Shown: in pieces, positions 6,835 to 13,227 of the stretch
Layout of the letters: each line of letters opens with the position of its first letter
Numbering within the stretch: the stretch's first letter is position 1
NCBI GenBank assembly: GCA_002455655.1
Contig: DKLF01000081.1
Coordinates: forward strand, 1 to 13,227
Reading direction: 5' to 3'
Origin: Oscillibacter sp. UBA6647
Lineage (GTDB): Bacteria; Bacillota; Clostridia; Oscillospirales; Oscillospiraceae
Length of the DNA: 13,227 bases
Made by a program: the position numbers and the translations under genes
Notes under the pieces: model-generated
What the model saw: only the letters and a program-made list of their open reading frames with translations
Databases searched by the model: none
Told to the model about the DNA's origin: nothing

Positions 6835-7821
6835 TCATTCATTGGGATAATACCGAATTTTTCCGTTTTCCGCGCGGCTCTTTACGCCGCCCCGCACCTC
6901 CAGCCAGTCAAGATGGGCCAGCGCTTCTCCCACCGCAAAAAACTTCTGGGTCAGGGGGAAATCGGCCCAGCTCCGGGCGCGGATGCTCCAGCGCATCTCC
7001 CCCGCAATTTCATAGGCCGTCAGCCCCGGCTTCTTTTCAACAATTCCCCGTGCACCCTCAATTCTCTGGGCGTGGTGGGCCTTCAGCTCCTCTGCCCGCA
7101 GGCGCAGGTCCCCCGTCTCTTCCCGGTGGGCGGGAAGCAGGGTCTTCACCGGCAGGTCCTTCACAGCGTCAAGGCTTTCAAGATAGTCTCCCAGAGAGTC
7201 GGGGACCCCCTCCCAGCGGCAGATGTTGGGCGTGATGTGAAAGAGAATATGGTCGCCGGAAAAAAGCGTTTCATGTTCCGCTTCGTACAGGCACAGATGT
7301 CCCGGCGTATGTCCCGGGGTGAGAATGCAGCGCAGCTTCCGCCCACCGTATTCCAGTATCTGCCCATTCTCCAGCCGGTCATAGGGCCTGCCCAAAGGCT
7401 CGGGAACATCCGTCTGGGCGGGATTGCCGCCACCCAGCCAGTCCACCTCTTCCCGGGTAAACCCGTTTTCCACATAGCCCGCGTAGGTCCGCCGCCAAAG
7501 CACGTCGCCTCGGCTGTACTCCTCCCGCCGGTTCGCGTCCCACTCGCTGAGAAACACGGCCCGGCCGGGCCGATGCAGATAGGTGGAAAGGCCCGCATGG
7601 TCGCTGTGCAGGTGGGTCAGAAAGATGTCCGTCCGGGTCAGGTCCACGCCGATCTCGCCAAGCTGCCGGTCCATCGCCGCGCGGCAGGCGGGCTGGTTGA
7701 ACCCGGTGTCAATCAAAAGGTTCCGTTCTCCCGCAATCAGATAGCTGTTGAGATTTTTCAGTGGATTCCCCACCAGCGGGATATCAAGGCGCCAAAGTCC
7801 CGGCGCAAGCTCCTTTGCCAT
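6835..7821 (-). CDS. Metallo-beta-lactamase-fold hydrolase with C-terminal winged helix
   Basis: This 328-residue cytoplasmic protein with no signal peptide belongs to the MBL-fold metallohydrolases. Metal ligands are visible: His70, His72, Asp74 and His75 (HLHSDH), His171 in TPGHTPGH, Asp190 in FSGDH and His232 in LLPAH. This is a complete binuclear zinc site. After residue 250 the segment GLTAYEIAGEM and the later FAVGEALAHLDWLEVRGGV resemble the winged-helix tail of LACTB2-like MBL proteins. An insertion between about 95 and 150 is larger than in minimal members. The substrate cannot be told from sequence; thioester, lactone, phosphodiester and RNA hydrolysis all occur in related proteins. 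It is the first gene after the promoter at 7926-7954 and precedes deoC by 22 bases, so a role in nucleoside or nucleic-acid breakdown is an inference from context. An AGGAG site precedes the ATG. Confidence 0.85.
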   Translation of the reverse strand: MAKELAPGLWRLDIPLVGNPLKNLNSYLIAGERNLLIDTGFNQPACRAAMDRQLGEIGVDLTRTDIFLTHLHSDHAGLSTYLHRPGRAVFLSEWDANRREEYSRGDVLWRRTYAGYVENGFTREEVDWLGGGNPAQTDVPEPLGRPYDRLENGQILEYGGRKLRCILTPGHTPGHLCLYEAEHETLFSGDHILFHITPNICRWEGVPDSLGDYLESLDAVKDLPVKTLLPAHREETGDLRLRAEELKAHHAQRIEGARGIVEKKPGLTAYEIAGEMRWSIRARSWADFPLTQKFFAVGEALAHLDWLEVRGGVKSRAENGKIRYYPNE

Positions 7822-7925
7822 GTGTCGCTCCTGTTTGTCCTTATAAATTTACCGGAATGCCGCCTGGGACGCGAAGCGCCGTCTCGGAAGCCGCCCGCAA
7901 GCACGCATAAAACCGTTACAGGGGT

Positions 7926-7954
7926 ATTATACCAGTTTTTTCACCGCATGTCCA
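7926..7954 (-). promoter_or_regulatory. Sigma-A-type promoter for hydrolase-deoC-deoD
   Basis: On the minus strand there is a -35 TGGACA (7949-7954), a 17-base spacer and a perfect -10 TATAAT (7926-7931) preceded by TGG, an extended -10. Transcription would start near 7919, giving a leader of about 98 bases. No purine-riboswitch pattern or clear operator was seen in the leader. Confidence 0.78.
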
Positions 7955-8024
7955 CGCCTGCCGCGCTGCCCCGCAAAAAACATCCCTCTTTTTCCCGTCC
8001 TGCCACGGTATTTTTCCACTTGCC

Positions 8025-8053
8025 TTGAAAAGCACGAAAGCCCGTGTTAAAAT
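8025..8053 (+). promoter_or_regulatory. Sigma-A-type promoter for the secreted protease
   Basis: There is a -35 TTGAAA (8025-8030), a 17-base spacer and a -10 TAAAAT (8048-8053) with a TGT extension. Transcription would start near 8060, just before the ribosome site GGAGG (8069-8073). It is divergent from the hydrolase-deoC-deoD promoter, whose -35 box lies about 70 bases away. Confidence 0.7.
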
Positions 8054-8085
8054 TAAAAAATCTTATTTGGAGGTTGTTGCTCACC

Positions 8086-9366
8086 ATGAAAAAACAGTTT
8101 TTTGCACTGGCTCTTGCGGCTGTGCTGCTGATTTGCGCCGTTCCCGCCGGGGCGCTTACCGGCGAGGGAACCCGCGCCGCCCAAACCCTCTCCGCCCTGA
8201 ACGTGGTCCGGGGTGCGTACAACGTGGACGACCCCGCCACCCGGGCGCAGGCCGCCGTGATTCTGGTGCGCCTTGCCGGAGCGGAGGAGGCCGCCGCCGC
8301 GGACAAGACCTCCATTCCCTTTAAGGACGTGCCTACCTACGCGGTGCAGGCCGTGCGGTATGCCTACGGACAGGGCTGGCTTCGGGGCGTAACCGGTGAT
8401 ACCTTCGGCGCATCCGAGGCCATCACCTCCGCAGCCTACTGCGCCGCGCTGGGGCGGCTGCTGGGCTATACCGGCGAGGATGTTTCCTATGAAAACGCGC
8501 TGACCTTTGCCCGCCACATGGCGATCACCTCCCGAGATTACGGAAAAACCCTGACCCGGGGTGATCTCTTTGAGCTGACCGCCGGCGCACTTTACGCCTC
8601 ATACAAGGACGACGGCACGCTTCTTGCGCACCTGACCGCCGTCAGTCCGTCCGCAGCCGCAGCCGCCGACAGACTGAATCTTACAAGTCCCGCGCTGACA
8701 GCCCGGCAGGCCGCCGACCGGTATACCGCCGCCGTGTTTCAGCTAAGCATGTATGAGGACAGCCAGAACCTTGATTTAAAGGAGCCTGATGGCAGCGCCA
8801 GCGGCTTTTTCATCAGCGGGGACGGACTGGCCGTCACCAATTACCACGCCATTGCAGGCTGCGCCGCCGGTGTGGCCACCCTCGTCAGCGGCGAGCAATA
8901 TCCGGTGAAGGAAGTGGTCTACTACGACGTAGACAACGATATCGCTGTTTTACGCATTGGGCACACCTCCCTCACCGGAGTGGAAACACCGGGTTTCGTA
9001 TACCTTGAAACCGCGTCTCGCGACACTTTGCGAATGGGCGATGAAATCTATACCATCGGCAGCCCCCTTGGGCTGGGACTGGCCGTCTCCTCCGGTATCG
9101 TCAGCGACGCCAGCCGGACGACGGACGGCTACGCCGCGCCCTGCATCATGTCCACTGCGGACATCTCTCAGGGCTCCAGCGGCGGCGCGCTGCTGAACAT
9201 ATACGGGCAGGCGGTTGGTGTCACCTCCGGCGCGTTCCTTTTCGGGAACAATATGTATCTTGCCGTAGCCATCGACCCGGCACTCTCCGCCGATCTCACC
9301 GGCAAGGGGCAGACCTTGGAACAGGTGAAGCAGATTGAGTCTGCCCGGACGAAAACAGCCGCCTGA
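8086..9366 (+). CDS. Secreted serine protease with SLH-like N-terminus and trypsin-like domain
   Basis: This 426-residue precursor starts with a Sec signal peptide (MKKQFF, hydrophobic core, likely cleavage after AGA at residue 23). Residues about 30-130 resemble two S-layer-homology repeats: a TRAQAAVILVRLAG segment, a PFKDVP motif and a WLRGVTGDTFGASEAIT segment. The usual SLH signatures are degenerate. After a helical linker, residues about 240-410 form a chymotrypsin/HtrA-type domain. Its catalytic triad is His254 in TNYHA, Asp285 in DNDIAVL and Ser365 in GSSGG. It has no PDZ domain, unlike classical DegP/HtrA. It is probably exported and retained at the cell wall, cutting or checking exported proteins; the target is unknown. 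GGAGG lies 12 bases before the ATG, a little far; in-frame TTG codons closer to it exist, but the signal peptide favours the ATG. Confidence 0.87.
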   Translation: MKKQFFALALAAVLLICAVPAGALTGEGTRAAQTLSALNVVRGAYNVDDPATRAQAAVILVRLAGAEEAAAADKTSIPFKDVPTYAVQAVRYAYGQGWLRGVTGDTFGASEAITSAAYCAALGRLLGYTGEDVSYENALTFARHMAITSRDYGKTLTRGDLFELTAGALYASYKDDGTLLAHLTAVSPSAAAAADRLNLTSPALTARQAADRYTAAVFQLSMYEDSQNLDLKEPDGSASGFFISGDGLAVTNYHAIAGCAAGVATLVSGEQYPVKEVVYYDVDNDIAVLRIGHTSLTGVETPGFVYLETASRDTLRMGDEIYTIGSPLGLGLAVSSGIVSDASRTTDGYAAPCIMSTADISQGSSGGALLNIYGQAVGVTSGAFLFGNNMYLAVAIDPALSADLTGKGQTLEQVKQIESARTKTAA

Positions 9367-9452
9367 GCACAGGCTCCCGCTCTCCCCTGCTTCCCGCAAC
9401 TGCGAGCGGCGGCGCCCCTTCTTTCTCATGCAATCCTACAAACGCAAACTCG

Positions 9453-9494
9453 CCCGGCATTCCAACTGGAACGCCGGGCGTTTCTTCTTGTTTT
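9453..9494 (+). terminator. Terminator between convergent protease and helicase genes
   Basis: CGCCCGGC (9453-9460) pairs with GCCGGGCG (9475-9482). A mismatch and four more pairs lead to an AACT loop. The plus strand continues with the T-rich TTTCTTCTTGTTTT. The minus-strand flank (GAGTTTGCGTTTG) is weaker, but the hairpin probably also serves the helicase gene, whose stop codon is at 9505. Confidence 0.75.
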
Positions 9495-9504
9495 AACCGC
9501 TTTA

Positions 9505-10674
9505 TTACTTTCCCGGGGCAGACTCCGCAGTAAGCCTTCCGCCCGCGTCCATCCGGGCCGGGACAATCATATTGTCCGTGCATTTGGCGATGTTGTCAAT
9601 CCGCATTTTCGACGGGTAGTCCGCAATCAGGCTCACCGCCATGCCGTGCCGTTTGGCGCGGCCGGTGCGGCCGATGCGGTGGACATAGTCCTGATTTTCG
9701 TCCGGCACATCGCAGTTGAACACCACATCCACGTCATCCACGTCGATGCCCCGGGCCGCCACGTCGGTGGCCACAAACACCCGCAACTCGCCCTTGCGGA
9801 ACTTGTCCATCACCTGCTCCCGCTTTTTCTGCGGAATGTCGCCGTGGATGCACTCCGCGTCCACGCCCCGCATCTGCAAAAATTTCGCGATGCGCTCCGT
9901 GGAGCCCTTGGTGTTGCAGAAAACCATGGCCCGGTCAAATTCGCCGCCGTCCATGATCTTTGCGATGGCCTCGGCCTTGCCGTCGTGGGTGACCTCCAGA
10001 CGGTACTGAAGGATGTCGGGCTTGTTTTCCTCGTCCGCCCGGACGGTGATCTCCTCTGCGTCCCGCTGGTGGACCCAGGCGATATCCATGACCTCCCGGG
10101 AAATGGTGGCGGAGAACATTCCGAGATTTTTCCGCTTGTTCATCCGGTCAAGCAGCCGGGTTACATCGTGGATGAAACCCATGTCCAGCATCCGGTCTGC
10201 CTCGTCCAGTACCACGGTCTGCGCCGTGTCTACACGGACGGTGCGCCGCTTCATATGGTCCGACAGTCGGCCGGGAGTGGCCACCACAATCTGTGGTTTC
10301 TTCTTCAAAATGTCAATTTGCTTGCCGATGGGCTGTCCGCCGTAAAGGCACACCATCCGCACCCCCGCCCGATAGGCCGCGATATCCCGCAGCTCGTCCG
10401 TGATTTGGATGGCCAGCTCCCGGGTGGGGGCCAGAATCACGGCCTGCACGCTTTCGTCCGCAGGGTCGATATGCTCCACGATGGGGATCCCGTAGGCAAA
10501 GGTCTTCCCTGTGCCGGTAGGGGCCTTGGCAATCACGTCCTTCCACGCCAGCATGGGGGGGATGCAGCCCGCCTGCACGGGGGTGGACAGCTCAATATTG
10601 CGCTCACGAAGAGCGCGCATAATCTCCGGTGACAGCCCCAGGCTGTCAAACCGGACGCCTTGTGTCAGTTCCAT
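9505..10674 (-). CDS. Compact DEAD-box ATP-dependent RNA helicase
   Basis: This 389-residue protein consists of little more than the two RecA-like domains of a DEAD-box helicase. Motifs in order: Q-motif with Gln34, motif I GTGKT (54-58), Ia PTREL (83-87), Ib TPGRL (133-137), II DEAD (157-160), III SAT (188-190), V with ARGID (307-311) and VI HRIGRTGR (332-339). It would unwind short RNA duplexes in the cytoplasm, for example in ribosome assembly or mRNA decay. It lacks the C-terminal RNA-binding extension found in DbpA, CshA or CsdA, so its specific role cannot be assigned. The ATG at 10674 (AAGGA about 10 bases upstream) is preferred to an in-frame TTG at 10695 without a ribosome site. It is transcribed alone, converging on the protease gene. 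Confidence 0.93.
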   Translation of the reverse strand: MELTQGVRFDSLGLSPEIMRALRERNIELSTPVQAGCIPPMLAWKDVIAKAPTGTGKTFAYGIPIVEHIDPADESVQAVILAPTRELAIQITDELRDIAAYRAGVRMVCLYGGQPIGKQIDILKKKPQIVVATPGRLSDHMKRRTVRVDTAQTVVLDEADRMLDMGFIHDVTRLLDRMNKRKNLGMFSATISREVMDIAWVHQRDAEEITVRADEENKPDILQYRLEVTHDGKAEAIAKIMDGGEFDRAMVFCNTKGSTERIAKFLQMRGVDAECIHGDIPQKKREQVMDKFRKGELRVFVATDVAARGIDVDDVDVVFNCDVPDENQDYVHRIGRTGRAKRHGMAVSLIADYPSKMRIDNIAKCTDNMIVPARMDAGGRLTAESAPGK

Positions 10675-10707
10675 AGTTGCTTCGTCCTTTTCCAATTTTG
10701 TTTTTCA

Positions 10708-10732
10708 GCGGCTCCGGTCCAAACCGGGCCGC
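10708..10732 (-). other. Hairpin in the helicase mRNA leader
   Basis: GCGGC plus CCGGT (10708-10718, with one bulged T) pair with ACCGG plus GCCGC (10723-10732) around a CCAA loop. It lies in the predicted leader of about 80 bases, between promoter and ribosome site. Structured leaders are common on cold-inducible helicase genes, but cold control here is only a guess. Confidence 0.45.
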
Positions 10733-10762
10733 ATTTCCTTCTTTTTATAATAAATTACTGTT

Positions 10763-10791
10763 ATTATATCCGTTTTTCCGGTATTTGTAAA
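10763..10791 (-). promoter_or_regulatory. Sigma-A-type promoter for the DEAD-box helicase
   Basis: On the minus strand there is a -35 TTTACA (10786-10791), a 17-base spacer and a perfect -10 TATAAT (10763-10768). Transcription would begin near 10756, about 80 bases before the ATG. Confidence 0.78.
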
Positions 10792-10857
10792 GTCCGGTGC
10801 AAACCGGCGTCCTTTCCGGAGTGAAACCCTGTCAGCCCGGTACAACTGCGCGGACAC

Positions 10858-10882
10858 AAAAAAGCAGCCCCCCCCACTGCTT
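10858..10882 (-). terminator. Terminator downstream of the collagen-like remnant
   Basis: AAGCAG (10862-10867) pairs with CTGCTT (10877-10882) around a loop holding a run of eight C/G. On the minus strand the stem runs into TTTTTT (10863-10858). The 6-bp stem is short. It lies about 46 bases after the remnant's stop codon, so it probably served that gene when intact. Confidence 0.55.
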
Positions 10883-10928
10883 ATTTTCGTGAGAGGGTTG
10901 CACGCTCTGTCCTGCAAAGCGATATGCC

Positions 10929-11268
10929 TTATGAGATTCTATGCATGGACCACACCATGCCCCCGGCATTGGCACCGCCCAGATTCAGCGTCAGCGACAG
11001 GCCGTCGGAAACATAGAACAGGCCGATTACGTCCCCTGCGCTTAATTCAACATCACCTGCCAGCACCACCGCTCCATTCCCCAGAATTGCTCTCAGGTTC
11101 AGCAGCGTTACGTTCAGGTTTAACAGGGGAAACAGTGCATTTATTAAATTTTGAACGGCCGGTGATCTGCGCCCCCGAACTAACTGACAATGATGATTTA
11201 AACCCAGAAAATCCGGTGGATGCAAAATCCGGACCGGTGGGACTCGTTGGACCTGCTGGTGTCAAGTC
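10929..11268 (-). pseudogene. Decayed 3' end of a collagen-like (BclA-type) surface or exosporium protein gene
   Basis: Read on the minus strand, 11268 to about 11140 encodes degenerate Gly-X-Y triplets (TPAGPTSPTGP) followed by a TGFSGFKSSLSVSSGAQITG segment. This resembles the junction between a collagen stalk and a globular C-terminal domain. The reading frame then shifts: from about 11153 another frame gives ALFPLLNLNVTLLNLRAIL, then ELSAGDVIGLFYVSDGL, ending in VWSMHRIS and a TAA at 10929. That ending is typical of BclA-like globular domains. The middle of the domain is missing, and upstream of about 11270 the frame meets a TAA and AT-rich DNA. No start codon, long Gly-X-Y region or ribosome site remains. 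This is inferred to be a gene relic with an internal deletion or frameshift and loss of its 5' part. Confidence 0.65.
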
Positions 11269-11331
11269 AGGACTAAAAAATATTTATCCTTATTTGCACC
11301 TTTGCAATCTATCCATTCAATGTTTGGATGA

Positions 11332-11360
11332 TGGAAAGGATTGGCGGTATGTGGTATAAT
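11332..11360 (+). promoter_or_regulatory. Extended -10 promoter for the LytTR regulator operon
   Basis: There is a perfect -10 TATAAT (11355-11360) with a TGG extension (11352-11354), and a weak -35 TGGAAA (11332-11337) at 17 bases. Just upstream, ATCCA (11311-11315) and TGGAT (11325-11329) form a short inverted repeat. Clear LytTR-type direct repeats were not recognised, so autoregulation is not shown. Confidence 0.65.
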
Positions 11361-11397
11361 GTTAAATGGATAATTGTATGCAGAGGAGGGATTTCAA

Positions 11398-12123
11398 GTG
11401 AATGCGGCAATTGTAGATGATATGGCTGATGAGTGTGAAATACTCCGCGGCCTTTTAAAACAATATGAGGAAACACAGAAGCAGACGATACATATCACAG
11501 AGTTTCACAGCGGCAGGGAACTGCTTGCCGACTACATACCGGGCAGCTATGATGTTGTCTTTATGGATATTTTTCTGAACAACGAAAACGGCGTGGACTG
11601 CGCCTTGAAGCTGCGGCAACTGGACGAGCAGATCAACCTGATTTTTCTGACTACCAGCTCGGAATTCGGCGTCAAAAGCTATGACGTTCGGGCGGCGGAC
11701 TATATTGTAAAGCCTGCCACACCCGAGAAGCTCTCCCGCGCCCTGAATTACTGCAAGATAACCGGGGAGCCGAGCGACCCGACCGTTACGGTCACCACCA
11801 AAAACCAGCCGCTCGCCATCGCCCTGAGCCGTATCCTTTATGCCGATTACCAGAACCGCTGTGCCTGCGTCCATTTAGAGGACTGTCTTGTTCCCGTGTC
11901 CGGAAGCTTCACGGAGCTTTCCGAGCAGCTGACGGCATATCCGCGGTTTATGTCCTGCTTTAAGGGTATTGTGGTTAATTTGACAGAAGTCCGGGAGCTG
12001 GGGGACGACTTTCTGATTCTGAAAAATGGGGAGCGGCTGCCTGTCAGTCGCCGCCTGCAACGGCAGGTACAAGGGCAACGTCTGCGTCTCTCCGCTGGTT
12101 CGCTACGGGGGGAGGGAATATGA
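11398..12123 (+). CDS. LytTR-family response regulator
   Basis: This 241-residue protein has an N-terminal receiver domain (about 1-115): acidic pair Asp7/Asp8, phosphoacceptor Asp57 in FMDIFL, Thr85/Thr86 and Lys105 in YIVKP. A LytTR DNA-binding domain follows (about 130-225), with the characteristic CFKGIVVNL, LILKNGERLPVSRR pattern. Such regulators (AgrA/LytR/VirR type) control surface proteins, peptides or virulence traits after phosphorylation by a sensor kinase. No kinase is in the window. The start is GTG at 11398, with GGAGG about eight bases before it; an in-frame ATG at 11374 lacks a ribosome site. The stop overlaps the next gene's ATG by four bases (ATGA), indicating coupled translation and a shared function. 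Confidence 0.9.
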   Translation: MNAAIVDDMADECEILRGLLKQYEETQKQTIHITEFHSGRELLADYIPGSYDVVFMDIFLNNENGVDCALKLRQLDEQINLIFLTTSSEFGVKSYDVRAADYIVKPATPEKLSRALNYCKITGEPSDPTVTVTTKNQPLAIALSRILYADYQNRCACVHLEDCLVPVSGSFTELSEQLTAYPRFMSCFKGIVVNLTEVRELGDDFLILKNGERLPVSRRLQRQVQGQRLRLSAGSLRGEGI

Positions 12124-13227
12124 AGCAGATATTTTCACTGATTTTAACCGCTCTGCTGCTTTGCACAGCGCTTGCACCGTCTGTACTGGCGGCAGAGGAA
12201 CCGACTGCACCTGCCGAAACCACGGATACTGTAACCGATTCCGGCAACGGCGCTGTTTCGGGTGACAGTATGGACACCGCTACTCCTTCCGATGCAGATA
12301 TGGGCACGGATGGTGATGAAACCGGCGGAACCGGTGACGGTGTGGTGCCCAACAACTTTTACTATACTGGCAGCATCATCTCCTACGCTATCCCGGATGC
12401 TTTCACAGATACGTTCAACATGAATTGCGGCGATACCGATTTTACACAGTTACATAATGAACTGGATTCCATCAACATTTCCGGCACAGCACAAAAGGAG
12501 GGTTCTTCCTATCCGCTTACATTGTCTGTTACATGGGATTTCAGCACAGTGGATGCAGAGACACCCGGTACTTACGCTGTGATTGGAAACATTTCTATTC
12601 CAGAGGGAACGACGCTTGCGGACGGTTTTGAGAACACTGTATCCATTTCCGTACAGGTAACCGCTCCGCTACTTAACACTACACAGTCGGAGAAAAGTTC
12701 CGCTGCTCAGAAATCCGCTGCTGTTACAGAATCCTATTCTCCAACCCAAACGGTCATTTCTGGTCTGCGTCTAAAGGATCTCTGTAAAGAGGAAGAAAGC
12801 GTCGTGTTTGGTTCCGGCGATGTTACCGTCAGTATTCCAAGCAAGCTGCTTTTAGCACTGAACCTGTCGGATGCGGATACTCTGACTGTTAGGCTGACCC
12901 AGCCGGAAAGCAATCAGATTGTGCTTGCAGTAGAGGTTTCCGGCAAATCGGTTACGCAGCTTTCGGGAACAGTATTGCGGCTTCGATATATGCCACAGTC
13001 GAAACATACTGATATCACCATTCAAAATGAAGCTGGGGAACAAATTACAGATGTTTCCTTCGACGGGGAGCTTCTACGCTTTGCAGCGGATGCGGCAGGA
13101 ACTTATACCATTATAGAGCTATCAACTACGCAGGAGACTGGAAAAAGTACATCGCCGCTGCTTCCTGTATCCGGCGGATTGCTTTTAGCTGTGGGAGGGA
13201 TTACCTATTTCTGGAGGAGGCGCCATG
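12120..13227 (+). CDS. Secreted surface protein with Ig-like domain and LPVSG sorting-signal-like C-terminus (open at window edge)
   Basis: At least 369 residues; the frame is still open at the edge. The N-terminus is a signal peptide with likely cleavage near residues 24-25 (VLAA). Residues about 26-80 are rich in Thr, Asp, Ser and Gly, like a wall-spanning spacer. Residues about 82-183 end in a beta-rich segment with SVTWDFSTVDAETPGTYAV, which resembles a bacterial Ig-like (Big_4-type) fold. A Ser/Thr linker and a second beta-rich region (about 215-335) follow. The end has LPVSG (348-352), a hydrophobic stretch and RRR (366-368), the architecture of a sortase cell-wall sorting signal with Ser in place of Thr. 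Alternatively it is simply a C-terminal membrane anchor. The specific function is unknown. It is coupled to the LytTR gene by ATGA overlap. Codon use is more AT-tolerant than in the genes at 1-10700. Confidence 0.78.
   Translation, partial: MKQIFSLILTALLLCTALAPSVLAAEEPTAPAETTDTVTDSGNGAVSGDSMDTATPSDADMGTDGDETGGTGDGVVPNNFYYTGSIISYAIPDAFTDTFNMNCGDTDFTQLHNELDSINISGTAQKEGSSYPLTLSVTWDFSTVDAETPGTYAVIGNISIPEGTTLADGFENTVSISVQVTAPLLNTTQSEKSSAAQKSAAVTESYSPTQTVISGLRLKDLCKEEESVVFGSGDVTVSIPSKLLLALNLSDADTLTVRLTQPESNQIVLAVEVSGKSVTQLSGTVLRLRYMPQSKHTDITIQNEAGEQITDVSFDGELLRFAADAAGTYTIIELSTTQETGKSTSPLLPVSGGLLLAVGGITYFWRRRH
13213..13227 (+). promoter_or_regulatory. Ribosome site and probable start codon of the next gene
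   Basis: GGAGGAGG (13213-13220) is followed by CGCC and an ATG (13225-13227), the last three bases of the window. The spacing suits translation initiation of another gene overlapping or abutting the end of the surface protein gene. Its identity is not visible. Confidence 0.6.

Noticed and set aside
7822..7919. Purine riboswitch in the leader of the salvage operon
   Set aside because: The conserved core and paired arms of purine riboswitches were not found by eye; only weak local pairing is seen.
10889..11359. Plus-strand 156-codon ORF over the collagen-like remnant
   Set aside because: No ribosome site, no recognisable domain, and it is antisense to the remnant.
12040..12123. Possible frameshift at the C-terminus of the LytTR regulator
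   Set aside because: The tail after PVSRR is Arg/Gln-rich and unfamiliar, but its length is normal and the ATGA coupling to the next gene argues for an intact end.
1..13227. CRISPR arrays, tRNA or rRNA genes, insertion sequences, phage genes
   Set aside because: No regularly spaced repeats, cloverleaf-like sequences, transposase or integrase motifs were seen on either strand.

Overview
The window looks like chromosomal DNA of a fairly GC-rich, Gram-positive gut-type Clostridia (Firmicutes, perhaps Oscillospirales). This is an inference. It rests on strong AGGAGG-type ribosome binding sites, consensus vegetative promoters in AT-rich gaps, a B. subtilis NupNOPQ-like transporter, SLH-like repeats on a secreted protease, a collagen-like exosporium-type remnant, and a LytTR regulator beside a sortase-type surface protein. 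No tRNA, rRNA, CRISPR array, insertion sequence or phage gene was seen.

Bases 1-7821 hold a nucleoside uptake and salvage locus, all on the minus strand. In transcription order it encodes a metallo-beta-lactamase-fold hydrolase, deoxyribose-phosphate aldolase (DeoC), purine nucleoside phosphorylase (DeoD), a BMP-family nucleoside-binding lipoprotein, an ABC ATPase with two nucleotide-binding domains, and two permeases. The lipoprotein and ABC proteins would bring nucleosides in. DeoD would split purine (deoxy)nucleosides to base and pentose-1-phosphate. After isomerisation by a phosphopentomutase not present here, DeoC would cleave deoxyribose-5-phosphate to acetaldehyde and glyceraldehyde-3-phosphate. 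The locus appears to have three promoters: before the hydrolase, before the lipoprotein, and between lipoprotein and ATPase. An intrinsic terminator follows the lipoprotein gene, which should let the binding protein be made in excess. A bidirectional-looking terminator closes the locus at 99-127.

Bases 7822-8085 form a divergent promoter region. The plus-strand gene there encodes a secreted protease with N-terminal SLH-like repeats and a C-terminal trypsin-like/HtrA-type domain. It converges on a minus-strand compact DEAD-box RNA helicase, with a shared hairpin terminator between them.

Bases 10675-11397 form a long gap containing the helicase promoter and leader, a terminator, and the decayed 3' end of a collagen-like (BclA-type) gene. 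To its right, on the plus strand, begins a module with a different character: a LytTR response regulator translationally coupled to a secreted protein carrying an LPVSG sorting-signal-like C-terminus, followed by the start codon of another gene at the window edge. That next gene could be a sortase, but it cannot be seen.
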